Shown here: piece by piece, positions 32,598 to 41,511 of the stretch
Numbering within the stretch: position 1 is the stretch's first letter
How the letters are laid out: each line of letters begins with the position of its first letter
The notes under the pieces: model-generated
The model's input: the letters and a program-made list of their open reading frames with translations, nothing else
The model's database searches: none
Told to the model about the DNA's origin: nothing
Program-made: the position numbers and the translations under genes
Assembly (NCBI GenBank): GCA_963740555.1
Contig: CAVUES010000003.1
Location: 434,001 to 498,000, forward strand
Direction: 5' to 3'
DNA length: 64,000 bases
Source of the DNA: Mayfieldus sp963740555
Lineage (GTDB): Bacteria > Actinomycetota > Thermoleophilia > Solirubrobacterales > 70-9

Positions 32598-33716
32598 TCA
32601 GCCTTCCAGCGAAGCTCGCAGGTCGAGCACCCGCTGCACCGAGGGCTCGAACTCGGCCCTGGCAAGCGCCCGGGTGCGAAGCGCCGCCCGTAATGCCGAT
32701 CCGGCCTGCGCGGCGGCCCGGAAGCTGCGGAAGAGCAGCAGATCGGTGCCCGCGGCGACGGCTGCCCTGCCCACCGTCGCCGAGCCGCCGAAGGCCTGCA
32801 CGGCGGAGGACTGCAGATCGTCGGTGACCGAGACTCCGTCGAATCCGAGCCGGTCGCGCAACTCGCCGGTTGCGATCGTGCGAGCGAAGGCGGCGGGCCG
32901 CTCCGAGAAGGCCGGATAGACCGCCGAGCTGATCATCACCAGCTTGCCGCCCGCGGCGACGAAGTCCCGGAAGGGCGCCTCGTCGACTTCGCGCAGCGTC
33001 TCCGCCGGCAGATCGATCCGCCCCACGGCGACGTCGGTGTTGACGTCGGCGGCGCCGAGCCCAGGGAAGTGCTTGCCGGTCGCGGCCACTCCACCGGCCT
33101 GCAGGGCGACAGCGAACGGGACGGCGGTCTCCGAAACCCCCGACCCGCTGGCGCCGAAACTGCGGTCCTCGGTCTCGATCGCGCCCCCGGCGCGTCCGAC
33201 GTCGAGCACCGGCGCCAGATCGACGTTGACGCCAACGCCGGCCAGATTGCGCGCCGTCAGCCGTCCCTGGCGGCTGCTGTAGGAGGCTCCGCGACTCCCC
33301 ATCTCGCCAGCCGAGGCCTGCGGCGCGCCGGGGAGGCGCTTCACCTGCCCGCCCTCCTGGTCGACCATCACCAGCAGCGGGTCGCGCAGGCCCGCTGGCC
33401 GGCGGATCGACTGCAGAGCGCGAATCAGGCGACGGGCCTCGGAGCCGCTGCCGAAGTTGTCCGAGAACAGCACGACTCCCGCGAGCCTGCCCCGGTGGAT
33501 CATGCGGCGCAACTCGGAGGGCGGCTTGGGGCCGGCGAAGCCGGCGACGAGTCGCTCACCGGCGAGCTGGCCGACGGTCAGATCGGCGGCGCTGGGACCG
33601 GTCGGCGCCAACCTGCCGGCCTCGTCGAGCGTCGAGTGCACGCCGATCGCCGTCGCCACGGCGCCGAGCACGACCGCGGCCCCCGCCCGCCGCCTGCGAA
33701 TCCGCCTTCTGCTCAC
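32598..33716 (-). CDS. glycoside hydrolase family 3 N-terminal domain protein (NagZ-like), secreted
   Basis: A 372-residue protein with an Arg-rich start and a hydrophobic segment (about 11-25) that looks like a signal anchor. The GH3 barrel has VMVDQEGGQVKRL, KHFPGLGAADVNTD and the nucleophile Asp in SVTDDLQSSA. The His-containing KHFPGHG..SH loop of true NagZ enzymes is changed to KHFPGLGAADVNTD, a common variant in actinobacterial homologues. It may act on cell-wall sugars, though the missing His makes catalysis uncertain. Start ATG at 33716. Confidence 0.82.
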   Translation of the reverse strand: MSRRRIRRRRAGAAVVLGAVATAIGVHSTLDEAGRLAPTGPSAADLTVGQLAGERLVAGFAGPKPPSELRRMIHRGRLAGVVLFSDNFGSGSEARRLIRALQSIRRPAGLRDPLLVMVDQEGGQVKRLPGAPQASAGEMGSRGASYSSRQGRLTARNLAGVGVNVDLAPVLDVGRAGGAIETEDRSFGASGSGVSETAVPFAVALQAGGVAATGKHFPGLGAADVNTDVAVGRIDLPAETLREVDEAPFRDFVAAGGKLVMISSAVYPAFSERPAAFARTIATGELRDRLGFDGVSVTDDLQSSAVQAFGGSATVGRAAVAAGTDLLLFRSFRAAAQAGSALRAALRTRALARAEFEPSVQRVLDLRASLEG

Positions 33717-33917
33717 CGAGCGCCGAGTCTATGCGGCGCAGCCGCCGCAATGGTTTGGCGCCAACTTCCCCACTCCTGACCCCGGCAACAGCCGCACATC
33801 GCATCTGTTGCGCTGACTCAGTGGTCGGTTTGCAGGGCGGTGGCGAGCGCCATTGCGGGCGTCGTCGCGCCGTCCGGGCACCCTCGTAGCCTTGCGCCGA
33901 CTCTTCTATCGCTCTTT

Positions 33918-35069
33918 ATGCCATCCCTGATCACCTTCGACGAGGCGCTGCGGCTCGGCGACCTGGCTGACCGCGACGAGATCATGGCTCTCGTCGAGCG
34001 GGCCTGGGAGGTGCGCCGGGAGAACTTCGGCGACTCGACCGACATGTGCTCACTGGTCAACGCCAAGTCGGGCGGCTGCGCCGAGGACTGCGGCTTCTGC
34101 GCCCAGTCGCGCTACGCGGAGGCCGACACGCCGATGCACGCGATGATGGAGCCCGATCAGATGCTCGAGCACGCCCGCGCGGCCGAGGCCGCCGGCGCAC
34201 ACCGCTTCTGCATGGTCACCCAGGGCCAGGGGCTCTCGAAGCGGGACTTCGAGAAGGTCCTGGCCGGGGCGCGGCTGGTCGCCGAGCAGACCAACCTGAA
34301 GCGCTGCGCCTCGATCGGCCACATGTCGGCCGACCGCGCCCGCAAGCTACGCGAGGCGGGCATCCAGCGCGTTCACCACAACGTCGAGTCGTCGCGCTCC
34401 TACTACCCGGAGGTCTCGACCACGGTCCGCTACGAGGGCCGCCTGCGCACGATCCAGGCGGTCAAGGAGGCGGGACTCGAGACCTGCGTCGGCGGCATCC
34501 TCAACCTCGGCGAGACCCCTCGGCAGCGCGTCGAGATGGCGTTCGAGCTGTCGGAGATCAATCCCACCTCGGTACCGATCAACCTGCTCAACCCGCGATC
34601 GGGGACGAAGTTCGGTGAGCGCTCCCCCATGGACCCCTGGGAGGTCGTCAAGTGGGTGGCGATCTTCCGGCTGATCATCCCCGGCGCCCTGTTCCGGCTC
34701 TGCGGCGGACGGGTCGAGAACCTCGGCGAGCTTCAGCCGCTGGCGGTCAAGGCCGGGCTGAACGGGGTGATGATGGGCAACTTCCTCACCACCCTGGGGG
34801 CGGAACCGGAGGAGGACCGCGGGATGTTCGAGGAGCTCGGCCTGAACACCAAGCGCCAGCCCGACAACGGCGCCAACCCGCGGCCCGACAACCGCGCCGG
34901 GTGGCTCGACGGGGAGACGCCGAGCAACCCGATCGACGAGTTGATCGACAGCCAGGCGGAGGCGAACTTCTGGGACCCGTCGACCCAGCTGCGCGTGATC
35001 AAGACCAAGCGCAAGCCACCGCCGTACCCGAGCGAGGCTGCGGAGCAACCCGCCGGGTGGGGTGACTGA
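33918..35069 (+). CDS. bioB: biotin synthase
   Basis: A 383-residue radical-SAM enzyme. The [4Fe-4S] triad is C54-x3-C58-x2-C61 in GGCAEDCGFCAQSRY; HHNVESSRSYYP, CVGGILNLGE and PINLLNPRSGTKF are strongly diagnostic. It inserts sulfur into dethiobiotin. The C-terminus carries an extra about 50-residue tail beyond the barrel (ending PPPYPSEAAEQPAGWGD). I use the ATG at 33918; upstream in-frame sequence is unlike protein. First gene of bioB-bioF-bioD. Confidence 0.95.
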   Translation: MPSLITFDEALRLGDLADRDEIMALVERAWEVRRENFGDSTDMCSLVNAKSGGCAEDCGFCAQSRYAEADTPMHAMMEPDQMLEHARAAEAAGAHRFCMVTQGQGLSKRDFEKVLAGARLVAEQTNLKRCASIGHMSADRARKLREAGIQRVHHNVESSRSYYPEVSTTVRYEGRLRTIQAVKEAGLETCVGGILNLGETPRQRVEMAFELSEINPTSVPINLLNPRSGTKFGERSPMDPWEVVKWVAIFRLIIPGALFRLCGGRVENLGELQPLAVKAGLNGVMMGNFLTTLGAEPEEDRGMFEELGLNTKRQPDNGANPRPDNRAGWLDGETPSNPIDELIDSQAEANFWDPSTQLRVIKTKRKPPPYPSEAAEQPAGWGD

Positions 35070-35088
35070 TGGCGAACAGGAGCCATCG

Positions 35089-36348
35089 GTGACCGACATC
35101 GCCGACCGGCTCGATGAGCTGCGGGAGCGCGGCCTTCACCGGCGATTGAGGATGATCAGCGGGCCGCAGGGCCCCAGGGTTCTGCTCGACGGCCGGCCGG
35201 TGCTGCTGCTCTGCTCCAACAATTACCTCGGGCTCGCCGACCATCCCCGTGTCCGCGAAGCCGCCGCCGAGGCGGCGATGCGCTGGGGGGTCGGCGCCGG
35301 AGCCTCGCGGCTGATCTCCGGCAACATGAAGCTTCACCGCCGGCTGGAGAAGAAGCTGGCCGCCTTTGAGGCCAAGGACGCCGCGCTGCTGTTCGGCTCC
35401 GGCTACCTCGCCAACACCGGCACGATCGCCGCCCTGGCCCGTAACGGCGAGGTCGTCTTCTCCGACCAGCTCAACCACGCGAGCATCATCGACGGCTGCC
35501 GGCTCGCGCGCGCCGAGACCTTCCCCTACCGGCACGCCGACCTCGACCACCTCGAATGGGGGCTGCGAAAGGCGCAGGGCCGCGGGTCGCTGATCGTCAC
35601 CGACGGGGTCTTCTCGATGGATGGCGACATCGCGCCGATCGGGGGGTTGGCCACTCTGGCGCGCCGCTATGACTGCCGGCTGATGGTCGACGAGGCGCAC
35701 GCCACCGGGGCGATTGGACCCGGTGGTCGCGGGTCGGTGGCGGCGGCGGGAATGTCGGACGAGGTCGACGTGGTGATCGGGACCCTCGGCAAGGCGCTCG
35801 GCAGCTACGGCGCCTACGTCTGCGCCGGCAGCGAGGTGGTCGATTACCTGATCAACGTCGCGCGACCCTTCATCTTCTCCACCGCGCCGGCCATGCCCTG
35901 CGTCGCCGCCGCAGTCGCGGCGCTGGAGCTGCTCGATTCCAACCCTCAACGGGTCGAGCGGCTGCAGGCCAACGCGAAGGCGATGCGCGAGGCCCTGCAC
36001 GCCGAGGGGCTACCGCTGGCGCAATCGGAGACCCAGATCGTCCCGGTGATCGTCGGCGACCCCGAACTAGCCGTGCAACTCTCCGAGCTGGCTCTGGAGC
36101 GAGGCGTCTTCGCGCAGGCGATCCGGCCGCCGACCGTGCCCGAGGGAACCTCGCGCCTGCGCCTGGCGACGATGGCGACCCATCGCAGCTCGGAGCTGGT
36201 CCGAGCGGCCAAGGTGCTGGGCGACGCCGCCCGCGAAATCGGGCTGTTGTCAGGCCCGGCGCCCGATCGCCTCGAGGAGTGGGAGGAAGGCCAGTGGGTC
36301 GAGCCGCAGCGCCGCGAGGCCGCTCCCTCGCTCGAAGAAGCAGCCTAG
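35089..36348 (+). CDS. bioF: 8-amino-7-oxononanoate synthase
   Basis: A 419-residue PLP enzyme of the alpha-oxoamine synthase family. It has LLCSNNYLGLADHPRV near the start, SDQLNHASIIDGC, MVDEAHATGAIG and the PLP-binding Lys in GTLGKALGSYG. It condenses pimeloyl-ACP/CoA with alanine. I prefer the GTG at 35089 with AGGAG upstream over one at 35062 that overlaps bioB. A charged C-terminal tail of about 25 residues is extra. Confidence 0.94.
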   Translation: MTDIADRLDELRERGLHRRLRMISGPQGPRVLLDGRPVLLLCSNNYLGLADHPRVREAAAEAAMRWGVGAGASRLISGNMKLHRRLEKKLAAFEAKDAALLFGSGYLANTGTIAALARNGEVVFSDQLNHASIIDGCRLARAETFPYRHADLDHLEWGLRKAQGRGSLIVTDGVFSMDGDIAPIGGLATLARRYDCRLMVDEAHATGAIGPGGRGSVAAAGMSDEVDVVIGTLGKALGSYGAYVCAGSEVVDYLINVARPFIFSTAPAMPCVAAAVAALELLDSNPQRVERLQANAKAMREALHAEGLPLAQSETQIVPVIVGDPELAVQLSELALERGVFAQAIRPPTVPEGTSRLRLATMATHRSSELVRAAKVLGDAAREIGLLSGPAPDRLEEWEEGQWVEPQRREAAPSLEEAA

Positions 36349-36367
36349 GAACGAGGCGGCGACCGCC

Positions 36368-37021
36368 TTGCGCGGCATCTTCGTAACCGGCACGGGCACC
36401 GAGGTGGGAAAGACGGTCGTCGCTGCGGTGATCGCGCGGTCGTTTGCCGCCGCAGGTCAACGGGTCGCGGTCTTCAAGCCCGCGGTCACCGGCCTCTCCG
36501 AGCCGGGCGAGGCCGATCACGAGCTGCTGCGCCGCGCCGCCGGCAGCGACCAGTCGGACGACCAGATCGCGCCCTACCGATACGACCCGCCCGCCTCGCC
36601 TCATCTTGCCGCCGAGGTCGCCGGCGAGCGGATCGAGCCGCCGCGGCTTCTGCGCGCCGCCCGCCTGGCCGGGGCCAGGGCCGACATCCTCGTCTGCGAG
36701 GGGGTCGGCGGCCTGATGGTGCCGCTGGCGCCGGGCTATCTCGTCCGCGATCTGGCCCGCGAGCTGGCCCTGCCGCTGGTCGTCGCCGCGCCGCCAGTAC
36801 TGGGGACGATCAATCACACCCTGCTGACGCTGGAAGCGGCGCGCTCGGCCGGACTCGAGGTGAGCCTGGTCGTGCTGACCCCCTGGCCCACCGATCCCGA
36901 CCCGGTGCAGGCATCGAACCGAGCGACGCTGGAGTCCCTTGCCGGCGCCGAGCTGGCGACGCTGCCGCAGCTTGACCTTGCGCATCCGCAGTCGTGGCCG
37001 GGGCTCGAGCTGCCGGCCTAG
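36368..37021 (+). CDS. bioD: dethiobiotin synthetase
   Basis: A 217-residue P-loop enzyme. GIFVTGTGTEVGKTVVAAVI holds the ATP-binding loop, FKPAVTG binds diaminopelargonate and CEGVGGLMVPL is the usual BioD region. It closes the ureido ring of dethiobiotin using CO2 and ATP. The start is a TTG at 36368, 19 bases after bioF. Length normal. Last gene of the bioBFD operon. Confidence 0.93.
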   Translation: MRGIFVTGTGTEVGKTVVAAVIARSFAAAGQRVAVFKPAVTGLSEPGEADHELLRRAAGSDQSDDQIAPYRYDPPASPHLAAEVAGERIEPPRLLRAARLAGARADILVCEGVGGLMVPLAPGYLVRDLARELALPLVVAAPPVLGTINHTLLTLEAARSAGLEVSLVVLTPWPTDPDPVQASNRATLESLAGAELATLPQLDLAHPQSWPGLELPA

Positions 37022-37029
37022 GCACGAAA

Positions 37030-37043
37030 CGCGGCACGCCGCG
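37030..37043. terminator. small GC stem between convergent genes
   Basis: CGCGGCACGCCGCG can form a 5-base stem with a CACG loop between the convergent bioD and MFS genes. It has no U-run and is weak, so termination is only suggested by position. Confidence 0.25.
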
Positions 37044-37062
37044 AACGAGGACGGTCCGGAAC

Positions 37063-38601
37063 TCAGCCATCGGCGTGGGCGGCGGCCACTCTCTGGCGCG
37101 CCTCCTCCGCGACAGTGACTGCGGGCAGAGCCTCGGCACTCTCCACCGCGGCTTCGTGCATGTCCGCCCGCTTGGTCCTGGCGCCGCGAACCAGAGTCAA
37201 GGAGACGACTAGCCCGGTGACGACAACGAATGCGGAAAGGAGCATCGCGCTTGCGAGCGCATTGACGAACGTGGCACGCGCCTGCTCGGGCGCCGTCGCG
37301 AGCTGCCCCGGGTCAAAGCCGGAGCCGAGCCGCGACTGGAATATCGCGCCGGTGGCCGCGATGCCGACTGAGGCGCCGATCATGCGCGACATCTGCAGGA
37401 CGCCGGAGGCGACCCCGGACTTCGCAACGCTCACCGCATTCATCGCCGCCGTCGACATCGGCGACATGACGAGCGCGATCCCGATCCCCATGAGGGTGAA
37501 GGGGACGATCAGGCCGCTATAGGTCGTGCCGGTGTCTATGCCGGCGAATAGGAACATCGAGACAGCGAGGACAACCAGCCCAGCGCTCATCGGCGTCCCC
37601 GGGCCGAGACGGTCGGCGAGCCGGCCGGAAAGGGGCGCGATCACGGCGATCACCATCGTCGTCGGCAGGAACCTGATCCCGGCCTCGAGCGCGCTGTAGC
37701 CGAGGATGTCCTGCATGTACAGCGCCATGAAGAAGAACGTCCCCATCATCGCGAAGGTGATGATGAACGCGACCAGGTTGGAACCGATGAATTGCCGGGT
37801 CCGGAAGAGCCCGAACTCGACCATCGGAGCCGAAACTCGCAGCTCGATCGCCACGAACAGCGCCAGACCGATCGCGCCGCCGACCAGCAGGGAGAGGATC
37901 GAAGTCGACGTCCAGCCCCATTTGTTGCCCTCGATCAGCGCCAGGACGATCGCGGTGAGGCTGGTCGTGAGGACCACGACACCCGGATAGTCGACCCGGC
38001 GGTCGACACTCTCGTCCCGGGACTCCCTGACGGCAAAGACGGTTGCGACCACGGCGGCGGCGGCGACGGGAAGGTTGATGAAGAAGATGGCCCGCCAGCT
38101 CACGTACTCGGTGAGGGCGCCGCCGACCACGGGTCCGATCGAGAGCGCAAGCGCCGAAACCCCCGCCCAGGTGCCGATTGCCTTGCCGCGCTCGGCTGCG
38201 GGAAACGTGTGGGTGATGATCGACAGCGTTGCCGGCATCATCAAGGCCGCGCCGACGCCCTGGATTGCGCGGCTCGCGATCAGCATCGTCGAATCCTGAG
38301 CGAGCCCGGCGGTCGCGGAGGTGAGCGCGAAGATGATCACGCCCGACAGGAACATCAGCCGGCGGCCAAATATGTCGCCAAGCCGGCCTCCGGTCGCGAT
38401 CAGGACGGCGAAGGTGAGCGTGTAGCCGTTGATCGTCCACTCCAGCGACGAGATCGAAGCATGGAGGTCGCGCTGGATCGATGGCAGCGCGACATTGACC
38501 ACGGTGTTATCGAGCATGACCATGAAGAGCGCAAAACACATGGCCCCGAGGGTCCACCACTTGCGATTGTCTTCCGTGATCAAGTGTCGATAACGGGTCA
38601 T
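37063..38601 (-). CDS. MFS transporter, DHA2 family (drug efflux, 14 helices)
   Basis: A 512-residue multi-pass protein. The N-terminal LDNTVVNVALPSIQRDLHAS is motif D1 of the DHA2/EmrB-QacA drug exporters; GRLGDIFGRR is motif A; the length and number of hydrophobic segments fit 14 helices. It exports drugs or small hydrophobic compounds by proton antiport. The ATG at 38601 overlaps the stop of the MarR gene (ATGA), so the two are one operon. Confidence 0.9.
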   Translation of the reverse strand: MTRYRHLITEDNRKWWTLGAMCFALFMVMLDNTVVNVALPSIQRDLHASISSLEWTINGYTLTFAVLIATGGRLGDIFGRRLMFLSGVIIFALTSATAGLAQDSTMLIASRAIQGVGAALMMPATLSIITHTFPAAERGKAIGTWAGVSALALSIGPVVGGALTEYVSWRAIFFINLPVAAAAVVATVFAVRESRDESVDRRVDYPGVVVLTTSLTAIVLALIEGNKWGWTSTSILSLLVGGAIGLALFVAIELRVSAPMVEFGLFRTRQFIGSNLVAFIITFAMMGTFFFMALYMQDILGYSALEAGIRFLPTTMVIAVIAPLSGRLADRLGPGTPMSAGLVVLAVSMFLFAGIDTGTTYSGLIVPFTLMGIGIALVMSPMSTAAMNAVSVAKSGVASGVLQMSRMIGASVGIAATGAIFQSRLGSGFDPGQLATAPEQARATFVNALASAMLLSAFVVVTGLVVSLTLVRGARTKRADMHEAAVESAEALPAVTVAEEARQRVAAAHADG

Positions 38602-39131
38602 CCCTCGCCCTTCTTGATCAGGTCCTCGAAAGTCGTCGCGATCTCCTCGCGGTCGCGAAGCGCGTCGATCGCGGCGTCGAGCTTGCGACGCTGCGCGGGG
38701 CTGAGAGTGGAGGCGAATGCCTCGAGACCTGCGAGCCGCATCGAGACCAGCTCGCCGACAAGCTTCTCGCCCTTGGCGGCGATCGCGATCCGGCGCACGC
38801 GCCGGTCGTGCTCATCCTCGACCCGGGTGATCAGGCGCTTTCGAACCATGCCGTCGACGGCGCGGCTGATCGACGGCAGCGAGAGGCCGAGGCGCTCGGC
38901 GATTTCAGTGATGTGACGGGGCTCGGCGCTCTCACCGGGGCCGGCGAGCGCCAACAGGGTCTTGCACTGCGCCATCGTCAGCCCGGTCTCCTCGATCGCT
39001 CGCAGCTGCTGGCCCTGGTCGAAGAGGAAGACGTGACTGAACAGCGCCGCGATGCGGGCCGCGGTGGCGCGGATCTCGGGCGTGGTCTCGACCACCGTCG
39101 CCTCTTCCTTGGTCGCTGTTGCTGGTTCCAC
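38598..39131 (-). CDS. MarR family transcriptional regulator
   Basis: A 177-residue MarR protein: TMAQCKTLLALAGPG, the recognition region ITEIAERLGLSLPSISRAVD and the wing GMVRKRLITRVEDEHDRRVR. These repressors bind palindromes near their own promoters and release on phenolic ligands. I chose the GTG at 39131; a start at 39167 would place a perfect palindrome (39142-39157) inside the gene. It likely controls the efflux pump gene that it overlaps. Confidence 0.88.
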   Translation of the reverse strand: MEPATATKEEATVVETTPEIRATAARIAALFSHVFLFDQGQQLRAIEETGLTMAQCKTLLALAGPGESAEPRHITEIAERLGLSLPSISRAVDGMVRKRLITRVEDEHDRRVRRIAIAAKGEKLVGELVSMRLAGLEAFASTLSPAQRRKLDAAIDALRDREEIATTFEDLIKKGEG

Positions 39132-39141
39132 GCGGACAATA

Positions 39142-39157
39142 GTTGCAAATTTGCAAC
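39142..39157. promoter_or_regulatory. perfect 16-base palindrome, candidate MarR operator
   Basis: GTTGCAAATTTGCAAC is a perfect palindrome with no spacer, 10 bases upstream of the marR start. This size and symmetry are typical of MarR operators. It lies in the intergenic region facing bioA (start at 39338), which could also be affected. Confidence 0.6.
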
Positions 39158-39337
39158 CTTTCCGCAAGAGAAATAGTTGTCCGTGTGATGCACGTCACAC
39201 GGCGAAGGCGGACCGGCGGACGGATGATCGAACGAGCTGGACCTTCGACCCAAACCCGGGGTTTGCCGCCGACCCGCCTTCTAGTTTTTCCTGCGGTGTC
39301 GGCCAATCACGAACATGCGGCGGCTTCGCCGCCTGAC

Positions 39338-40711
39338 ATGCATGTGCCGCGGCGCAACGCCGCGTCCCAATACCAACGACTCGACCACGAACACCTCTGG
39401 CATCCCTTCACCCAGCAGCGCGACTGGTGTGACGAGGAGCCGCTGGTGATCGAGCGCGCCGAGGCCACGGAGCTGATCGACGCCGATGGAAGGCGTTACC
39501 TCGACGGTGTGTCCTCGCTGTGGTGCAACGTGCACGGTCATCGTCATCCGCTGATCGATCGGGCGCTCCGCGACCAGCTGGCGAGGGTGGCCCACACGAC
39601 GATGCTCGGGCTCACGCATCCCGGTGCCGCCGAGCTGGCGACTCGTCTGGTCGAGCTCGCCCCAGGAGAGCTGAGCAGGGTCTTCTATTCCGACTCCGGC
39701 TCGACCGCCGTGGAAGTGGCGCTGAAGATGGCCTTCCAGTACTGGCGCCAGCGCGGCGGCCAGCACGTGCGTCGCACCTCGTTCGTGCGCCTGCGGGATG
39801 CCTACCACGGCGACACGATCGGCTCCGTCTCGGTCGGCGGCATCGACCTCTTCCATGCCGCTTACAGGCCCCTTCTGTTCGAGTCCCACGCCGCCGATCC
39901 GGGCGACGTGGCCGAGATGGCGCGGATCCTCGCCGCCCACGAGGAGGAAATCGCCGCGGTGATCGTGGAGCCGCTGGTCCAGGGCGCGGCGGGGATGCTG
40001 GTCCATCCACCTGGCTACCTGCGGGCGGTGCGCGAGCTCTGCGACCGCCACGGGGCGCTGATGATTTGCGACGAGGTGGCGACCGGATTCGGGCGCACCG
40101 GGACCATGTTCGCCTGCGAGCAGGAGCGCGTCGAGCCCGACTTCCTCTGTCTCGCCAAGGGCCTGACCGGCGGCTATCTGCCGCTCGCCGCGACGCTGAC
40201 CACGGAGCGGATCTACGAGGGCTTTCTCGGCGCCCACGAGGAGTTCCGGACCTTCTTCCACGGCCACACCTACACCGGCAACCCGCTTGCCTGCGCCGCG
40301 GCGCTCGCCAACCTGCGCACCTTCGAGGAAGAGAAGACGCTGCTGCGCCTGCAGCCGAAGATCCGCCTGCTCGGCGACCTGCTCGCGCAGGTTGCCGAGA
40401 TGGACGGGGTTGCCGAGGTGCGCGGGCGGGGCTTCATGGTCGGCATCGACCTTGGCGACCATGACCCGGCCCTGCGGCTGGGCCAGCGAGTGGCGCGCGA
40501 GGCACGCGACCGCGGCGCGATCATTCGCCCGCTCGGAGACGTGATCGTGCTGATGCCGCCGCTGGCGATCTCCAAGGGCGAGCTGCGACGGCTGGTGAAG
40601 ATCACCGCCGCCTCGATCAAGGCGGTAACGGCGACCGCCGACGAGGACGGCGACGCCGAAGCGGTCACCGCGGAGATGGACGCGATCGTCCCGCTCGCGG
40701 AAGCGGCCTGA
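39338..40711 (+). CDS. bioA: adenosylmethionine-8-amino-7-oxononanoate aminotransferase
   Basis: A 457-residue class III aminotransferase. DHEHLWHPFTQQRDW near residue 13 and YLDGVSSLWCNVHGHRHP are diagnostic of BioA; FFHGHTYTGNPLACAAALAN and the PLP-binding Lys in CLAKGLTGGYLPLA follow. It transfers the amino group of SAM to form diaminopelargonate. The extra Glu/Ala-rich C-terminus is short. The ATG at 39338 follows a stable GC hairpin (39316-39331); no clear ribosome binding site is seen. Separated from bioBFD by the MarR/MFS pair. Confidence 0.93.
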   Translation: MHVPRRNAASQYQRLDHEHLWHPFTQQRDWCDEEPLVIERAEATELIDADGRRYLDGVSSLWCNVHGHRHPLIDRALRDQLARVAHTTMLGLTHPGAAELATRLVELAPGELSRVFYSDSGSTAVEVALKMAFQYWRQRGGQHVRRTSFVRLRDAYHGDTIGSVSVGGIDLFHAAYRPLLFESHAADPGDVAEMARILAAHEEEIAAVIVEPLVQGAAGMLVHPPGYLRAVRELCDRHGALMICDEVATGFGRTGTMFACEQERVEPDFLCLAKGLTGGYLPLAATLTTERIYEGFLGAHEEFRTFFHGHTYTGNPLACAAALANLRTFEEEKTLLRLQPKIRLLGDLLAQVAEMDGVAEVRGRGFMVGIDLGDHDPALRLGQRVAREARDRGAIIRPLGDVIVLMPPLAISKGELRRLVKITAASIKAVTATADEDGDAEAVTAEMDAIVPLAEAA

Positions 40712-40730
40712 GGCCCTGCAACGCGGCGGT

Positions 40731-40808
40731 TGCTTTTCGCGGCCTCTGGTTCGCGAAACACTTGGCTGCTGTGATGAAGATCCGTTTCGCCCGTAGTACG
40801 GGCATGGA
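40731..40808 (+). repeat. second copy of the ECF sigma leader region
   Basis: Three blocks identical to 41426-41511: TGCTTTTCGC, GCTGTGATGAA and TCGCCCGTAGTACGG, in the same order. Read as protein from ATG 40774 it gives MKIRFARSTGMEQ, matching MKRPLARSTDMEQ of the sigma factor. It lies before a secreted-protein gene, not a sigma gene. Confidence 0.6.
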
Positions 40809-40869
40809 ACAATCGCCGCGCCGTCAAAGAAGTGCAAGAAATGTCATGTGGCCTGATCGAGGACGGGCC

Positions 40870-41400
40870 GTGAGGCGCGTAACGCGGTTGACGTGCCTTG
40901 CGATCGCGGTCGCGGACCTGGGGTTCACAGCTCTGGCGTTGACCGCAGCGATCGGACATCAGCCGTCGGCTCGCGTGAGAGAGCTCGTCACATGTCCAGC
41001 CAAGACTCCGAGCGATCAGTCGGTGGTGAGCCATCGTCCCGGCTCTCATCGCGCTCTGGTCCCTGGCCGCCCCACTCGGCTCCTCCTCTGCCGATACATC
41101 GGTCTCAATGCCTCACACCCATCGACCCTTTCGATCAAGCGGCGCGTGCGCCTGAAGTCGAAGATCCGACGACTGGCCAGATGGCTCGACCAGATCCCGA
41201 AGTCGCACGGAGTCATCAACTGTCCTTTCGACGACGACTCCGTGGTGCTCGCTTGGTTCGAGTATCCGGCAGGCCCCAGCAACCCTGTCAGGATCGGGAT
41301 TCGTGGCTGTGGTAGTGCGTCCAATGGTCACGTCGGACGTCTGTTGATTGGCTCTCACGTCTGGAGTCAGATCAGACGGCTCACCCGTTCCCCTTCCTGA
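40870..41400 (+). CDS. putative secreted protein of unknown function
   Basis: A 176-residue protein from GTG at 40870, with GAGG upstream. An N-terminal hydrophobic stretch (TCLAIAVADLGFTALALTAA) fits a signal peptide. The mature part has a short-Cys pattern (LLLCRYIGLN, GVINCPFDDDSVV, IGIRGCGSASNGHVG) that recurs in actinobacterial extracytoplasmic proteins of unknown role. An in-frame upstream extension would add the sigma-leader peptide, but would bury the signal. The frame is not GC-extreme, in contrast to neighbours. Confidence 0.5.
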   Translation: MRRVTRLTCLAIAVADLGFTALALTAAIGHQPSARVRELVTCPAKTPSDQSVVSHRPGSHRALVPGRPTRLLLCRYIGLNASHPSTLSIKRRVRLKSKIRRLARWLDQIPKSHGVINCPFDDDSVVLAWFEYPAGPSNPVRIGIRGCGSASNGHVGRLLIGSHVWSQIRRLTRSPS

Positions 41401-41425
41401 GCAGTCCGATATGTCAAGGCTGGCT

Positions 41426-41511
41426 TGCTTTTCGCAGCCGCCAGGGTGCTGCGACGTTTAGCCGATACTCGCTGTGATGAAACGCCCGCTCGCCCGTAGT
41501 ACGGACATGGA
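41426..41511 (+). repeat. ECF sigma leader, copy with gene
   Basis: Leader and first codons of the ECF sigma gene, sharing three identical blocks with 40731-40808. The interval 41453-41472 is in addition 19 of 20 identical to 16939-16958 in the integrated element. Confidence 0.55.
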
